The notes: generated from the letters alone by a model not told the origin. Shown: positions 54,003 to 63,518, counted from the first letter of the stretch. The stretch is 64,000 nt of DNA from an uncultured Actinomycetes bacterium (GCA_937876315.1 CALEHQ010000019.1:44103-108102); one strand, 5' to 3'. Numbers and translations are program-made.

Positions 54003-54641
54003 TCACATACGGCCGAGCAGTTCCTGCTTCTTCATTTGGAACTCGTCTTCGGTCAACACGCCCTGGTCGCGCAACGCACTGAGTTTCGCGATCTGATCGG
54101 GGATGGATTCGGACCCAGCCGCTGCCTGGGCACGATTGATTCCACCTGAAATTCGATCGGCGGCCTTGATCTCATTCGCTTCCATCTGTTTGTAGATCTC
54201 GTTCTGCACCGCGCTGGGATTGCGGATGTCTTCGAATCGCTGCGCACCATCTTTCGATGCTGATTCGATCTCAAGATTTCCCAAGCCGAGCATGCGCTCG
54301 AAAATTCGCTGATGGAAGAAGATCGTGTTGATTCGTTCGAGAGGGATTTCGATGCCGTGCTTGGCGATGATCCCCGTGCGGAAAATCACGCGATCAGACG
54401 TGAGCACGAAATGGGTGCTCACCCAGCGGATGTAGCGCTGCACGAACCACACCAGTGTGGCGAAAACGGCCACGGCGACCGGGACCGTTGCCCACGAAAG
54501 CCACGAGACGCTGAGCGTGGCAATGGCCAAGATCACTGCCAGCGCCAGCATCGCCGCTGACTTGGCAAAGAACCACCAATGCGGGTGAAGGTCAAGGATG
54601 AGTTGTTCAGTTGAGTGCAGTTCATCTTCGGGATACGGCAT
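54003..54641 (-). CDS. bPH_2-SHOCT membrane protein
   Basis: A 212-residue protein. An acidic N-terminus (PYPEDELHSTEQLIL) and two adjacent transmembrane helices (about 32-72) come first. A bacterial PH-like domain follows (FVLTSDRVIFRTGIIAKHG ... IPLERINTI), and a SHOCT motif closes it (LSALRDQGVLTEDEF). Function is unknown. It is the second SHOCT protein in the window and is divergent from uvrD2. Confidence 0.85.
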   Translation of the reverse strand: MPYPEDELHSTEQLILDLHPHWWFFAKSAAMLALAVILAIATLSVSWLSWATVPVAVAVFATLVWFVQRYIRWVSTHFVLTSDRVIFRTGIIAKHGIEIPLERINTIFFHQRIFERMLGLGNLEIESASKDGAQRFEDIRNPSAVQNEIYKQMEANEIKAADRISGGINRAQAAAGSESIPDQIAKLSALRDQGVLTEDEFQMKKQELLGRM

Positions 54642-54646
54642 TCCAA

Positions 54647-54684
54647 ACCGTACCCCCGGCACTGTCGCTGGCGGTGAGTACGGT
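54647..54684. promoter_or_regulatory. Divergent leaderless promoters, bPH_2-SHOCT gene and uvrD2
   Basis: TACGGT occurs in both directions: minus strand 54647-54652, 5 bases before the ATG at 54641, and plus strand 54679-54684, 7 bases before the GTG at 54692. Confidence 0.55.
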
Positions 54685-54691
54685 CTGACGG

Positions 54692-56758
54692 GTGGATCCC
54701 GACGCCCTTCTCGACGGCCTGAATAACGCGCAACGCCTTGCGGTCACGTCGCCGACCTCACCGCTATGCATCCTTGCTGGCGCCGGGTCGGGAAAGACCC
54801 GCGTCCTCACTCGCCGTATCGCCTATCGCGCCGCCACTGGCGATCTCGACCCGCGCCATGTTCTTGCCCTCACATTCACTCGCAAAGCTGCTGGCGAACT
54901 CACCGCTCGCCTCCGTTCACTTGGGCTCCGCGAGCAAGTAGCGGCCGGCACCTTCCACTCCGTTGCCTACGCGCAGTTGCGCACCCGCTGGGCAGAACGC
55001 AACATCACTCCCCCACAACTCATGACTCGCAAAGCGGGGTTTGTCATCGGTTTGCTCACCGGTGCTGAAAAGTCCACGCCCGGTATCGACTTCGTCGCCG
55101 AAATCGAATGGGCCAAAGCCCGCATGGTTGAACCCGAGGCCTACCCCGAGGCGGCAAAAAATGCCGGGCGCAAACCACCAATCTCTTACGAGGCCACCGC
55201 CGCGGTCTATGCCCGCTACGAAGATCAGCGTCGCCAGAAGCGTCTCATCGATTTCGACGACATGTTGCGTGTCTGTCACCGCGACCTCCTTTCCGACGAT
55301 GGGTTCGCGGCATCACAACGATGGCGATTCGCCCATCTCTTTGTCGACGAGTTTCAGGACGTCAACCCACTGCAACACGCACTGCTCGAAGCATGGCGGG
55401 GTGATCGCAACGACCTCTGCATCGTCGGCGATCCAAATCAGGCCATCTACTCATGGAATGGCGCCGATCCCAATCTTCTCCGCACCTTCCCGCAACGCTT
55501 CCCCGCCGGCGAAACCATTCGCCTTCTCGACAACTACCGATCAAGCCCTCAGATTCTTGCCGCAGCAAATTCGTTGCTCGTTGGCGGCCGCGGCGTCGAC
55601 CACGACGGCACCCAGTCAGCCACTCGTCCCGATGGTGGCGTTCCATCGGTTCGCGAATTGCCTGACGAACGCTCTGAAGCGGCCGCCATCGCGCGCGCCG
55701 CACGTGACCGCCATGGCCCTGGGGCGCGTTGGTCGAATCAAGCAGTGCTCGTGCGCACGAACGCTCAGCTGCCCATCATCGAAGAAGCAATGAAATCAGC
55801 AGGCATTCCGTTCCGTGTGCGCGGCGCAACGCCACTACTCGACAATCCCGAAATCAAAGCGGCACTGGGCGACCTTCGCCGCACGCCTCGTCCATTCTCC
55901 GATGCCATACACGACCTCGCACTTTCGGTTGTCGTCGACGATGAATCCGAAAGCGATCGCGACGCCGAACGCCGTGCCAATCTCGATGCACTCGTGCAAA
56001 TGGCTCGCGACTACATGGCCATCGAATCGCCACCAACGGCCAACGGATTTTTCTTGTGGCTCACCGCCACCACTCGCGCCGATCAACCCGATCCCAACGG
56101 CGAGGCCATCGAACTTCTCACGTTCCATGCCGCCAAAGGCCTGGAGTGGCCCATCGTTCATTTGGCCGGCATCGAACAGGGCTATGTCCCCATTGGTCAC
56201 GCCAAAACGCCTGGCGCCTGGGCCGAAGAACGTCGCCTCTTCTATGTCGCTGCAACTCGTGCGGAACGAGAGCTCCTGTGCACTTGGGCCAAGTCACGCA
56301 CCTTTGGCGAGCGGTCGATCCCTCGCGACCGTTCGGAATTTCTCGACACCTACGCAGCGGCTTGCGAAGCACTCGAAGCAGGACTCGACCCGATTGCTGT
56401 CGGCAACGGTGCAACCGCGCCAAGTCAGCCATCGAGCACCACAACTCGTTCATCGAAGCCCAAGGCGAAATCAAGCAGTTCGAAGGGCCCCCGCCAGCGC
56501 CCCGGCAAATATCCCGATTCACTCGACTCTGCCGACCATCCGCTGTTCGATGCACTTCGAGCCTGGCGGTCCGAACGTTCTAAGTCTGCCGACGTTCCCG
56601 CGTTCGTCGTCTGCAACGACCACACGCTGGCCGAAATCACTCGCCTGAAACCAACAACGCCCGTCGAACTCTTACGCGTCAACGGAATGGGCGAAATCAA
56701 AGTCTCGAAGTTTGGCGACGAAATCCTCACCGTCATTTCCGATGCCACCGACTCGTAA
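54692..56758 (+). CDS. uvrD2: UvrD2-type superfamily 1 DNA helicase with HRDC domain
   Basis: A 3'-5' SF1A helicase (688 aa). Walker A AGAGSGKT is at 30-37, followed by FVDEFQDVNPLQ, DNYRSS, LLTFHAAKGLEW and RLFYVAATRAE. After the helicase core comes a Ser/Lys-rich linker and a C-terminal HRDC domain (SADVPAFVVCNDHTLAEI). That layout matches mycobacterial UvrD2 rather than UvrD1/PcrA. The GTG start has TACGGT 7 bases upstream. Confidence 0.92.
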   Translation: MDPDALLDGLNNAQRLAVTSPTSPLCILAGAGSGKTRVLTRRIAYRAATGDLDPRHVLALTFTRKAAGELTARLRSLGLREQVAAGTFHSVAYAQLRTRWAERNITPPQLMTRKAGFVIGLLTGAEKSTPGIDFVAEIEWAKARMVEPEAYPEAAKNAGRKPPISYEATAAVYARYEDQRRQKRLIDFDDMLRVCHRDLLSDDGFAASQRWRFAHLFVDEFQDVNPLQHALLEAWRGDRNDLCIVGDPNQAIYSWNGADPNLLRTFPQRFPAGETIRLLDNYRSSPQILAAANSLLVGGRGVDHDGTQSATRPDGGVPSVRELPDERSEAAAIARAARDRHGPGARWSNQAVLVRTNAQLPIIEEAMKSAGIPFRVRGATPLLDNPEIKAALGDLRRTPRPFSDAIHDLALSVVVDDESESDRDAERRANLDALVQMARDYMAIESPPTANGFFLWLTATTRADQPDPNGEAIELLTFHAAKGLEWPIVHLAGIEQGYVPIGHAKTPGAWAEERRLFYVAATRAERELLCTWAKSRTFGERSIPRDRSEFLDTYAAACEALEAGLDPIAVGNGATAPSQPSSTTTRSSKPKAKSSSSKGPRQRPGKYPDSLDSADHPLFDALRAWRSERSKSADVPAFVVCNDHTLAEITRLKPTTPVELLRVNGMGEIKVSKFGDEILTVISDATDS

Positions 56759-56769
56759 CTTCAAGTCGT

Positions 56770-57489
56770 TCAGGAGTCAGCGAGCCCCATCAGTTTCTTG
56801 GGATCAACAGCAATGAACAGACCTTCGGCCTCGGCGCAAAGTCGATCGCCGGCATGCAGCGTTCCCTTGCAGAGAATTTTGCGGCCACTCACCGACTCGA
56901 GGCGAGCCTTCAGATGCAGGTCAGTGTTGAGCGGCGTTGGGCTGCGGTAATGAATCGTAAGACGTCCCGTCATCCCCGCGTGGCCAGAGAAAGTCTGCGC
57001 CGCACCCAACACTTCATCGAAAATTCCTGCGATGTAGCCACCGTGCAAACAACCCGGTGGCCCTTCATACAGAGTTCCGAAATTCGCCACCGCATCGACG
57101 CCACCGTCGACAAATTCAATGATGAGGGGCAGCGCGACGGGATTGGCTCGTCCGATAAACGGACTTCGCTCCCGCAGTCGGTGGGCCTGATACGCCGCGT
57201 TCGGAGTATCACCTGCGGTCGCGGAATCATGATTTCCGCGACCGAGGGACTCTGAAAGTTCATCAAGTTGACGTGCGATCGAACCCAAATCCTCGATCGA
57301 AGCTGACGTCGTCTCGAGTTCCCGCACAAGTCGCCGCACTGATTCCGCCGTTTCGCGCGCAGCCTGTTGGGCCGGCGTGACTTCACGAAGCCGGGGCTCA
57401 AGCAAAATTGCATCCTCGAGGCCAATGGTTCGGCCGATCTGGCCCACGCCGAACACATTTGCGATATCGATGATGGGTTCCTCACTCAT
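56770..57489 (-). CDS. Hot-dog fold thioesterase (PaaI-like)
   Basis: A 239-residue protein with an N-terminal helical extension of about 100 residues followed by a PaaI/YbgC-type hot-dog domain (GPPGCLHGGYIAGIFDEVLG, then GRLTIHYRSPTPLNTDLHL). It probably hydrolyses an acyl-CoA. The extension is unusual for PaaI but seen in some actinobacterial members. Its ATG overlaps the xthA stop (TGATG), so it is coupled to xthA. Confidence 0.83.
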   Translation of the reverse strand: MSEEPIIDIANVFGVGQIGRTIGLEDAILLEPRLREVTPAQQAARETAESVRRLVRELETTSASIEDLGSIARQLDELSESLGRGNHDSATAGDTPNAAYQAHRLRERSPFIGRANPVALPLIIEFVDGGVDAVANFGTLYEGPPGCLHGGYIAGIFDEVLGAAQTFSGHAGMTGRLTIHYRSPTPLNTDLHLKARLESVSGRKILCKGTLHAGDRLCAEAEGLFIAVDPKKLMGLADS

Positions 57490-58262
57490 CAGTCGAACTG
57501 CGCAATCACCGGCGCATGGTCGCTGGGCTTTTCACCCTTACGAGCATCGCGATCAACGCGAGCATCCACCGACCGGTCAGCCAGCGACGCCGTCGCCATG
57601 ATGAAGTCGATTCGGAGGCCACGACCCTGGTGAAAGTCGCCGCCGCGGTAGTCCCAGAAGGAATAGAGACCGCCCTCTTTGTGGTGGCGGCGGTAGACAT
57701 CCTCGAGACCCCACGCCTCAAGGGATCGCAGGGCCTCGCGCTCGGGCTCGCTCACATGGGTATTGCCCACCCAGGCTTCCGGGCTCCAGACATCACGGTC
57801 GTCGGGACAGATGTTGAAGTCGCCACACACGGCGAGTTCGCTGCTGGGGTCTTCACGACGCAGGAGCGTCTGTCGGAGACGCTCAAGCCACCCAAGTTTG
57901 TAGGTGTAGTGGGGGTCGTCGAGGGCCCGACCATTGGGCACATAAGCGCTGGCAACCCGAACCCCACCGCAGGTTGCCCAGAGGATGCGGGCGTCGGCGT
58001 CCTCGGGGCCGTCGTCGTCCCAACCAGCCACAACGTCGGTGAGGCCCACCTTCGAGAGGATTGCCACCCCGTTCCATTGGCCTTGCCCATGGTGAGCGGT
58101 TTCGTAGCCCATTGCGGTGAAGACCTCGGCGGGAAATGCCGCATCTTTCATCTTGGTCTCTTGGAGACAGATGACCTCAGGGCCATTCTCGGAGAGCCAT
58201 TGCTCCACTCGGGGGAGCCGGGCCTTGAGCGAATTCACATTCCACGTCACGATTCGGAGCAC
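57489..58262 (-). CDS. xthA: Exodeoxyribonuclease III
   Basis: An AP endonuclease/3'-exonuclease (257 aa) of base-excision repair. RIVTWNVNSLKARL, CLQETK, RIDFIMAT and the C-terminal SDHAPVIAQFD carry the catalytic Asn, Glu, Asp and His. The GTG at 58262 gives the normal N-terminus and has TAGATT 8 bases upstream; an upstream codon adds 15 unconserved residues. Confidence 0.95.
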   Translation of the reverse strand: MLRIVTWNVNSLKARLPRVEQWLSENGPEVICLQETKMKDAAFPAEVFTAMGYETAHHGQGQWNGVAILSKVGLTDVVAGWDDDGPEDADARILWATCGGVRVASAYVPNGRALDDPHYTYKLGWLERLRQTLLRREDPSSELAVCGDFNICPDDRDVWSPEAWVGNTHVSEPEREALRSLEAWGLEDVYRRHHKEGGLYSFWDYRGGDFHQGRGLRIDFIMATASLADRSVDARVDRDARKGEKPSDHAPVIAQFD

Positions 58263-58270
58263 GGTCGCTG

Positions 58271-58332
58271 AATCTATCGGCCACGGAGTCTGAGGGCCCA
58301 CTGCCACCGGGCTCCGGCGTCGCCGATAGAGT
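58271..58332. promoter_or_regulatory. Divergent leaderless promoters, xthA and kgd
   Basis: Both starts are preceded by GCCGATAGA. Minus TAGATT (58271-58276) ends 8 bases before the xthA GTG, and plus TAGAGT (58327-58332) ends 8 bases before the kgd GTG. The shared sequence forms a 7-bp inverted repeat 56 bases across. Confidence 0.55.
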
Positions 58333-58340
58333 CGACCAAC

Positions 58341-61300
58341 GTGGCTGATGACTCTGCTTCCCCCATCGCAGGACCCAACGCGTGGCTCGTCGACGAGATG
58401 TTCGAACAGTTCCGCACCGACCCTTCGTCTGTGAGCGAAAGCTGGCGCGAATTCTTTGCCGGGTACTCCCCCGGCGTGGGAACCCTGACGGCAGCATCTG
58501 CCCCCACGGCGCCCGTCGCATCTCCGCCAGCTGCAGTTGCACCCGCGGCACCCGCGGCACCCGCGGCACCCGCGACACCTACGGCAGCACCAACGACACC
58601 TGCAGCCGCGCCCGAAGGCACACCGTTGCGCGGCGCCGCGGCCCGCATCGTTTCGAACATGGAAGCAAGCCTCGAAGTTCCGACGGCAACCTCGTTCCGC
58701 GAGATCCCTACCAAACTCCTCGAGGTCAATCGCAAGTCGATCAATGGCTATTTGTCGCGCAGCCGAAGTGGCAAAGTCTCATTCACCCACATCATCGGTT
58801 ACGCAATCGTTCGTGCAATCGTCGATGCCGCACCAGTGATGAACTCATCGTTCACGACCGACGCTGAAGGCAAGCCCTACGTCGTTCGGAACGAAACCGT
58901 CGGGCTCGGTCTCGCCGTCGACGTGGAAAAGAACGATGGAAGCCGTTCGCTCCTTGTTCCCTGCATCAAAAACGCTAACTCGCTGAGCTTTGCCCAGTTC
59001 CTTGATTCCTACGAAGAACTCGTTCGTAAGGTGCGTTCAAACAAGCTGAGCCCCGACGACTTCGCCGGGGTAACGGTCACGCTTACCAACCCGGGCACTA
59101 TCGGAACCCTCCAGTCGGTTCCGCGACTGATGCCAGGACAAGGCGTCATCGTCGGTGTCGGCTCGCTCGACTACCCAGTCGCGTTCCGTGGCGCCGATCC
59201 GGCCACAATCGCTTCTCTCGGAATGTCCAAGGTCATGACCATGACCTCGACCTATGACCATCGCATCATTCAAGGTGCCGAGTCAGGTCTTTTCCTGAAG
59301 CGCATTCAAGAACTACTCATGGGTGAGCACGAGTTCTACGAAGAAATCTTCGAATCACTTGGTCTTCCTTACGAACCAGTCGACTGGGCTCGCGACGTCA
59401 ACCCCAACGATCACGAACAGTTGATGCTCGAAAAGAACCTTCAGGTTCGTGCGCTCATCAATATGTACAGGGTGCGTGGTCACCTCGAAACCGATCTCGA
59501 TCCACTCGACCTCACAGAACACAGCCTGCATCCCGAACTCGACCCCGTGGCCTATGGCCTCACTATCTGGGATTTCGATCGCGAATTTCTCACCGGTGGA
59601 CTTGCCGGTCGCGACCGCATGACCCTGGCGTCGATTCTCGACGTGCTCCGTTCGGCCTATTGCCGCACGATTGGCATCGAGTACATGCATATTCAGGACC
59701 CCGTGCAGAAGACGTGGATCCAGCAACAGGTCGAAGGCGTGAAATTTGAGCTTTCCATCGAAGAGAAGCGCCATATTCTTGAACGGCTGAACGCAGCTGA
59801 AGCGCTCGAACGTTTCCTCGGCACCAAATACCTCGGCCAGAAGCGATTCGGCATCGAAGGCGCCGGATCGGCGATTCCGCTTCTTGATTCACTGCTGTCA
59901 TCGGCAGCCGACACATCGATGCAGTCGGCAGTCATCGGCATGGCTCATCGTGGCCGCCTCAATGTTCTCGTAAATATTGTCGGCAAGAAGTACGAACAGC
60001 TCTTCACTGAATTCGAAGGCACTATCGATCCTGAATCGATTCAAGGTTCGGGCGACGTGAAGTACCACCTCGGACAGAACGGCATCTTCACGAGCCCCGC
60101 CGGCAACACCATCGAGGTTGAACTCGCAGCCAATCCTTCACACCTCGAAGCTGTCGACCCCGTTGTCGTGGGTATGGCCCGCGCCAAGATGGACCGAATC
60201 GAACCTCCGGGCGACTACCCGGTGTTGCCGATCCTTGTGCACGGCGATGCAGCATTCGCCGGACAAGGCGTCGTCGCCGAAACACTCAACCTCTCAGAGA
60301 TCACTGGCTACCGAGTTGGCGGAACCATCCACGTGATCATCAACAATCAGGTCGGCTTCACCACCTCGCCAACTGAAGCACGTTCTTCGCTCTATTCAAC
60401 CGATGTCGCCAAGATGGTCCAGGCCCCGATCTTTCACGTGAACGGTGACGATCCCGAAGCCGTCATTCGCGTCGCTCGGCTTGCGTTCAACTACCGCCGA
60501 ACATTCAATCGCGATGTCGTCATCGACATGGTGTGTTACCGCCGCCACGGCCACAACGAGGGCGATGACCCGAGCTACACGCAACCGCTCATGTATAAGC
60601 GCATCGACGAAACCCGTTCGGTACGCAAGCTTTACACCGAAGCACTTATGCGTCGCGGCGACATCTCACTTGAAGAAGCCGAGGCCGCGCTCGACAATTT
60701 CCAAGCACAGCTGCAGGTCGCACTCGACGAGACCCGTTCGCACGACGCACCTCCGCCCCTCGATCATGCCCCCGAGCGTGTCTTCAGTGGTGTTCTTCCT
60801 CATGTCGATACTGGCGTCTCCAAAGACGAACTCGACGCGGTGTTCGCTGCGATTGAGAACGTGCCCGAGGGCTTTACCGTTCATCCCAAGTTGGCCAAGC
60901 AATTTGAGGGCCGCCACAAGATGTTCGTTGAGGATGGCGAAGTCGATTGGGCCCTCGGCGAAGCATTTGCCTTCGGCACGCTTCTTTACGAGGGAACTTC
61001 AGTTCGTGTGTCAGGCGAGGACTCTCGTCGCGGAACCTTCTCGCACCGACATGCCGCTCTCATTGACTACGACACCGCCGGCGTCTACATCCCACTTGCC
61101 GGTGCAGCCCGTAACGATGCTCGCTTCTGGATCTATGACTCACTGCTTTCTGAGTTCGCAGTTCTCGGATTCGAATACGGCTACTCCGTCGTTAACAAAG
61201 ACGCCCTTGTTGTTTGGGAAGCTCAGTTCGGCGATTTCATGAACGGCGCTCAGGTCATCATCGATAACTTCCTCGTTGCCGCTGAAGACAAGTGGGGCCA

Positions 61301-61970
61301 AACGTCAGGGCTCGTCATGCTTCTTCCCCACGGTTACGAAGGCCAGGGGCCAGAGCATTCCTCGGCCCGCATCGAGCGATTCCTCACACTTGCAGCAGGC
61401 GACAACATTCAGGTCTGCAACGCAACGACCGCAGCCCAGTTCTTCCATCTCCTGCGTCGCCAGGTTCGTCGTGATGTACGCAAGCCGCTTGTTGTGTTCA
61501 CCCCGAAGTCGCTCCTTCGAGCCAAGACCACTCGTTCGCCCGTCAGCGAGTTCATCCACGGCTCATTCGAAGAGGTCCTCGACGACAAGGGCATTGCCGA
61601 TCCCGCGTCCGTACGTCGCATCGTTTTCGCCTCCGGCAAGGTCGGCGTCGAAGCGCAGGCAGTTCGCGATGAAATGGGCGCTCCGGTCGCCGTCGTTCGC
61701 GTCGAGCAGCTCTACCCATGGCCCTACGCCGCTGTCGCCCGGATCGTCGAGAAGTACGCGAACGCCGACGAAATCGTTTGGCTTCAGGAAGAGCCCGAGA
61801 ATATGGGTGCGTGGAACCACATCAAGGGCCGCTTGTACGAAGCCCATGACGACACCCACGAGATCCGCCGCGTCAGCCGCCAGGAATCTGCAAGCCCAGC
61901 CACCGGTTCTCACGCCATCCACCAAGCCGAGGTCCACGACCTCATGGAATCAGCGCTCGGCGGAATCTGA
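58341..61970 (+). CDS. kgd: Multifunctional 2-oxoglutarate decarboxylase/dehydrogenase E1 with E2-like domain (Kgd)
   Basis: A 1209-residue enzyme acting on 2-oxoglutarate in the TCA cycle. It has an E1 N-terminal helix (PNAWLVDEMFEQF), an Ala-Pro linker (54-92) and an E2-type acyltransferase domain (about 100-330) with DHRIIQGAESG at 306. The ThDP-dependent E1 part follows (AHRGRLNVL, HVNGDDPEAV, HGHNEGDDP). No lipoyl domain is present, as in M. tuberculosis Kgd. It can work as a decarboxylase or as E1/E2 with a lipoylated partner. GTG start with TAGAGT 8 bases upstream. Confidence 0.95.
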   Translation: MADDSASPIAGPNAWLVDEMFEQFRTDPSSVSESWREFFAGYSPGVGTLTAASAPTAPVASPPAAVAPAAPAAPAAPATPTAAPTTPAAAPEGTPLRGAAARIVSNMEASLEVPTATSFREIPTKLLEVNRKSINGYLSRSRSGKVSFTHIIGYAIVRAIVDAAPVMNSSFTTDAEGKPYVVRNETVGLGLAVDVEKNDGSRSLLVPCIKNANSLSFAQFLDSYEELVRKVRSNKLSPDDFAGVTVTLTNPGTIGTLQSVPRLMPGQGVIVGVGSLDYPVAFRGADPATIASLGMSKVMTMTSTYDHRIIQGAESGLFLKRIQELLMGEHEFYEEIFESLGLPYEPVDWARDVNPNDHEQLMLEKNLQVRALINMYRVRGHLETDLDPLDLTEHSLHPELDPVAYGLTIWDFDREFLTGGLAGRDRMTLASILDVLRSAYCRTIGIEYMHIQDPVQKTWIQQQVEGVKFELSIEEKRHILERLNAAEALERFLGTKYLGQKRFGIEGAGSAIPLLDSLLSSAADTSMQSAVIGMAHRGRLNVLVNIVGKKYEQLFTEFEGTIDPESIQGSGDVKYHLGQNGIFTSPAGNTIEVELAANPSHLEAVDPVVVGMARAKMDRIEPPGDYPVLPILVHGDAAFAGQGVVAETLNLSEITGYRVGGTIHVIINNQVGFTTSPTEARSSLYSTDVAKMVQAPIFHVNGDDPEAVIRVARLAFNYRRTFNRDVVIDMVCYRRHGHNEGDDPSYTQPLMYKRIDETRSVRKLYTEALMRRGDISLEEAEAALDNFQAQLQVALDETRSHDAPPPLDHAPERVFSGVLPHVDTGVSKDELDAVFAAIENVPEGFTVHPKLAKQFEGRHKMFVEDGEVDWALGEAFAFGTLLYEGTSVRVSGEDSRRGTFSHRHAALIDYDTAGVYIPLAGAARNDARFWIYDSLLSEFAVLGFEYGYSVVNKDALVVWEAQFGDFMNGAQVIIDNFLVAAEDKWGQTSGLVMLLPHGYEGQGPEHSSARIERFLTLAAGDNIQVCNATTAAQFFHLLRRQVRRDVRKPLVVFTPKSLLRAKTTRSPVSEFIHGSFEEVLDDKGIADPASVRRIVFASGKVGVEAQAVRDEMGAPVAVVRVEQLYPWPYAAVARIVEKYANADEIVWLQEEPENMGAWNHIKGRLYEAHDDTHEIRRVSRQESASPATGSHAIHQAEVHDLMESALGGI

Positions 61971-61975
61971 TCGAT

Positions 61976-61998
61976 CGGGGCATCTTCGCCCCGTCTTT
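61976..61998 (+). terminator. Terminator after kgd
   Basis: CGGGGC/GCCCCG 6-bp stem with an ATCTTC loop, then TCTTT. It lies six bases after the kgd stop in the short convergent gap. Confidence 0.75.
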
Positions 61999-63353
61999 CA
62001 GCCTTCTCGGCTCAACAACAGATCGTTTGCGACCGCTTCCCACATCTCGGTGGAAAGTCCGAGAGACCGCGTATCGATGCGTTCGTCGTCGCCGTGGAAC
62101 ATGCGGCCGAAGTCTTCGAACGACAGGTTTTCGCTGAAAAGACCAAACCCGTAGGCCACCTTGTCGGCACGACGGAAGAACCGTGCATCAGTTGCGCCAA
62201 CGGTGAGGAACGGAACAGTCTCTGACCCCGGGTACCACTGTTGCGTGACACGCGACAGCGAATCCCAAAGAGGTGTCTCGGTTGGCGACGCACTCGAAGG
62301 GTCGTAGTTGAGTTGCTCGAAGGTGACGGCGTCAGCCAAGTCGCCGAGAGCCAAACGGAGTTCGGCCATGACCATTTCGGCGTCGTGCCCAGGCAGCGTT
62401 CGAATGTCGACATCGAGTTCGACAGAGTCAGGGATGATGTTGAGCTTGGAACCGCCGTGAATCACCGTGGGGGCAAAGGTCGTGTGCGTGCATGCGTGGA
62501 ACTGCCGGGCCATGCCAACAGGAAGATGCTCGAGGATGTCGTCGAGTCCGCCTTTCGAAAGCAACGGTCCCGTGATCTCTTCGGGATATCCCATCGACTC
62601 GATGAAACGTCGCCAGATGTCGTGAATGTGCGTTTCGGGCTGGAACTCGCCGATACGCCGAACGACCTCAGCAGCGGTGAGCAATGCGTTGTCGGTCTTA
62701 TAGGGCTGCGAGCCATGCCCCGCGGTTCCCCCCACTCTGATCCGTACCCCGAAGAGGCCCTTTTCGCCCACAATGACCGGCAGTTTCAGGCCGTTCGGGC
62801 TGGGCAGTGGGATACCACCAGATTCGGTGATGACGTAGTCGGCCATGACCGCATCAGGCTCATGGTTAATGAGGTGATCGGCGCCGTACACGCCACTTGA
62901 TTCCTCGTCGGCCACGGCGAGGTACACAAGCGTTCCGCGTGGCGTGAACCCAGAACGTGCCAAGCGTTTGAATGCAACTGCCATCGATGAGGTGATGTTG
63001 AGCATGTCGATAGCGCCGCGTCCCCACACTTCGCCATTGACGAGATCACCACCAAATGGATCTCGTGACCAATGATCAGGGTTAGCTGGAACAACGTCGG
63101 TGTGACCCATAAGTAACAGCGTCGGTGCAGTCGGATCGGAACCCTCAATGCGAGCGACAAGGCTTCGTCGCCCAGGCGCCGCGTCGTAACTTTCGAGTTC
63201 GAGTCCGGGGCCCTCGAGAAAGTTTTCGAGCACCGATGCACTTCGAATTTCGCCGCCCGACTCAACCGTTCCGTCGTTGACGCAAGTGTTACGAATCAGC
63301 GTCTGCAGAAGTTCCGTGCATTCTTCTTCACCATTTTGCGTTTTTCCGCTCAT
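61998..63353 (-). CDS. M20 family metallopeptidase
   Basis: A 451-residue di-zinc peptidase/deacylase of the M20/ArgE-CPG2 group. Metal ligands are in MGHTDVVP, GRGAIDM, ADEESSG and a distal His. A lid domain holds GGTAGHGSQP and IHGGSKLNIIPD. The substrate is an unknown N-acyl amino acid or dipeptide. The ATG at 63353 is chosen for TACTGT 7 bases upstream; longer in-frame starts add a Cys/Ser-rich unconserved segment. Confidence 0.9.
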   Translation of the reverse strand: MSGKTQNGEEECTELLQTLIRNTCVNDGTVESGGEIRSASVLENFLEGPGLELESYDAAPGRRSLVARIEGSDPTAPTLLLMGHTDVVPANPDHWSRDPFGGDLVNGEVWGRGAIDMLNITSSMAVAFKRLARSGFTPRGTLVYLAVADEESSGVYGADHLINHEPDAVMADYVITESGGIPLPSPNGLKLPVIVGEKGLFGVRIRVGGTAGHGSQPYKTDNALLTAAEVVRRIGEFQPETHIHDIWRRFIESMGYPEEITGPLLSKGGLDDILEHLPVGMARQFHACTHTTFAPTVIHGGSKLNIIPDSVELDVDIRTLPGHDAEMVMAELRLALGDLADAVTFEQLNYDPSSASPTETPLWDSLSRVTQQWYPGSETVPFLTVGATDARFFRRADKVAYGFGLFSENLSFEDFGRMFHGDDERIDTRSLGLSTEMWEAVANDLLLSREG

Positions 63354-63360
63354 AACGCGA

Positions 63361-63366
63361 ACAGTA
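63361..63366 (-). promoter_or_regulatory. -10 element (TACTGT) for leaderless M20 peptidase mRNA
   Basis: Minus-strand TACTGT ends 7 bases before the ATG at 63353. Confidence 0.5.
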
Positions 63367-63458
63367 CGTCGCGCACCTCTCTCAAGCGTTGAATCATCCA
63401 AAAACGAGTGCGTGATGCGCAAAATCTGCGACAAAGAAACGTTGCAGGAGGTAGGAAG

Positions 63459-63518
63459 TTGCCCGCGACACAAAAAGGTCTGGATTTCAAAAAAACCTTG
63501 TGGCACTTGAGGAAATAG
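63459..63518 (+). CDS. Possible 19-aa leader ORF
   Basis: TTG start seven bases after AGGAGG, reading MPATQKGLDFKKTLWHLRK then TAG. The strong ribosome site and the hairpin overlapping the stop resemble a leader-peptide arrangement, but length and TTG start make chance likely. Confidence 0.2.
   Translation: MPATQKGLDFKKTLWHLRK

Noticed and set aside
58547..58580. Short tandem repeats as a possible CRISPR or minisatellite
   Set aside because: Nine-base units encode the Ala-Pro linker of Kgd in frame; there are no spacers.
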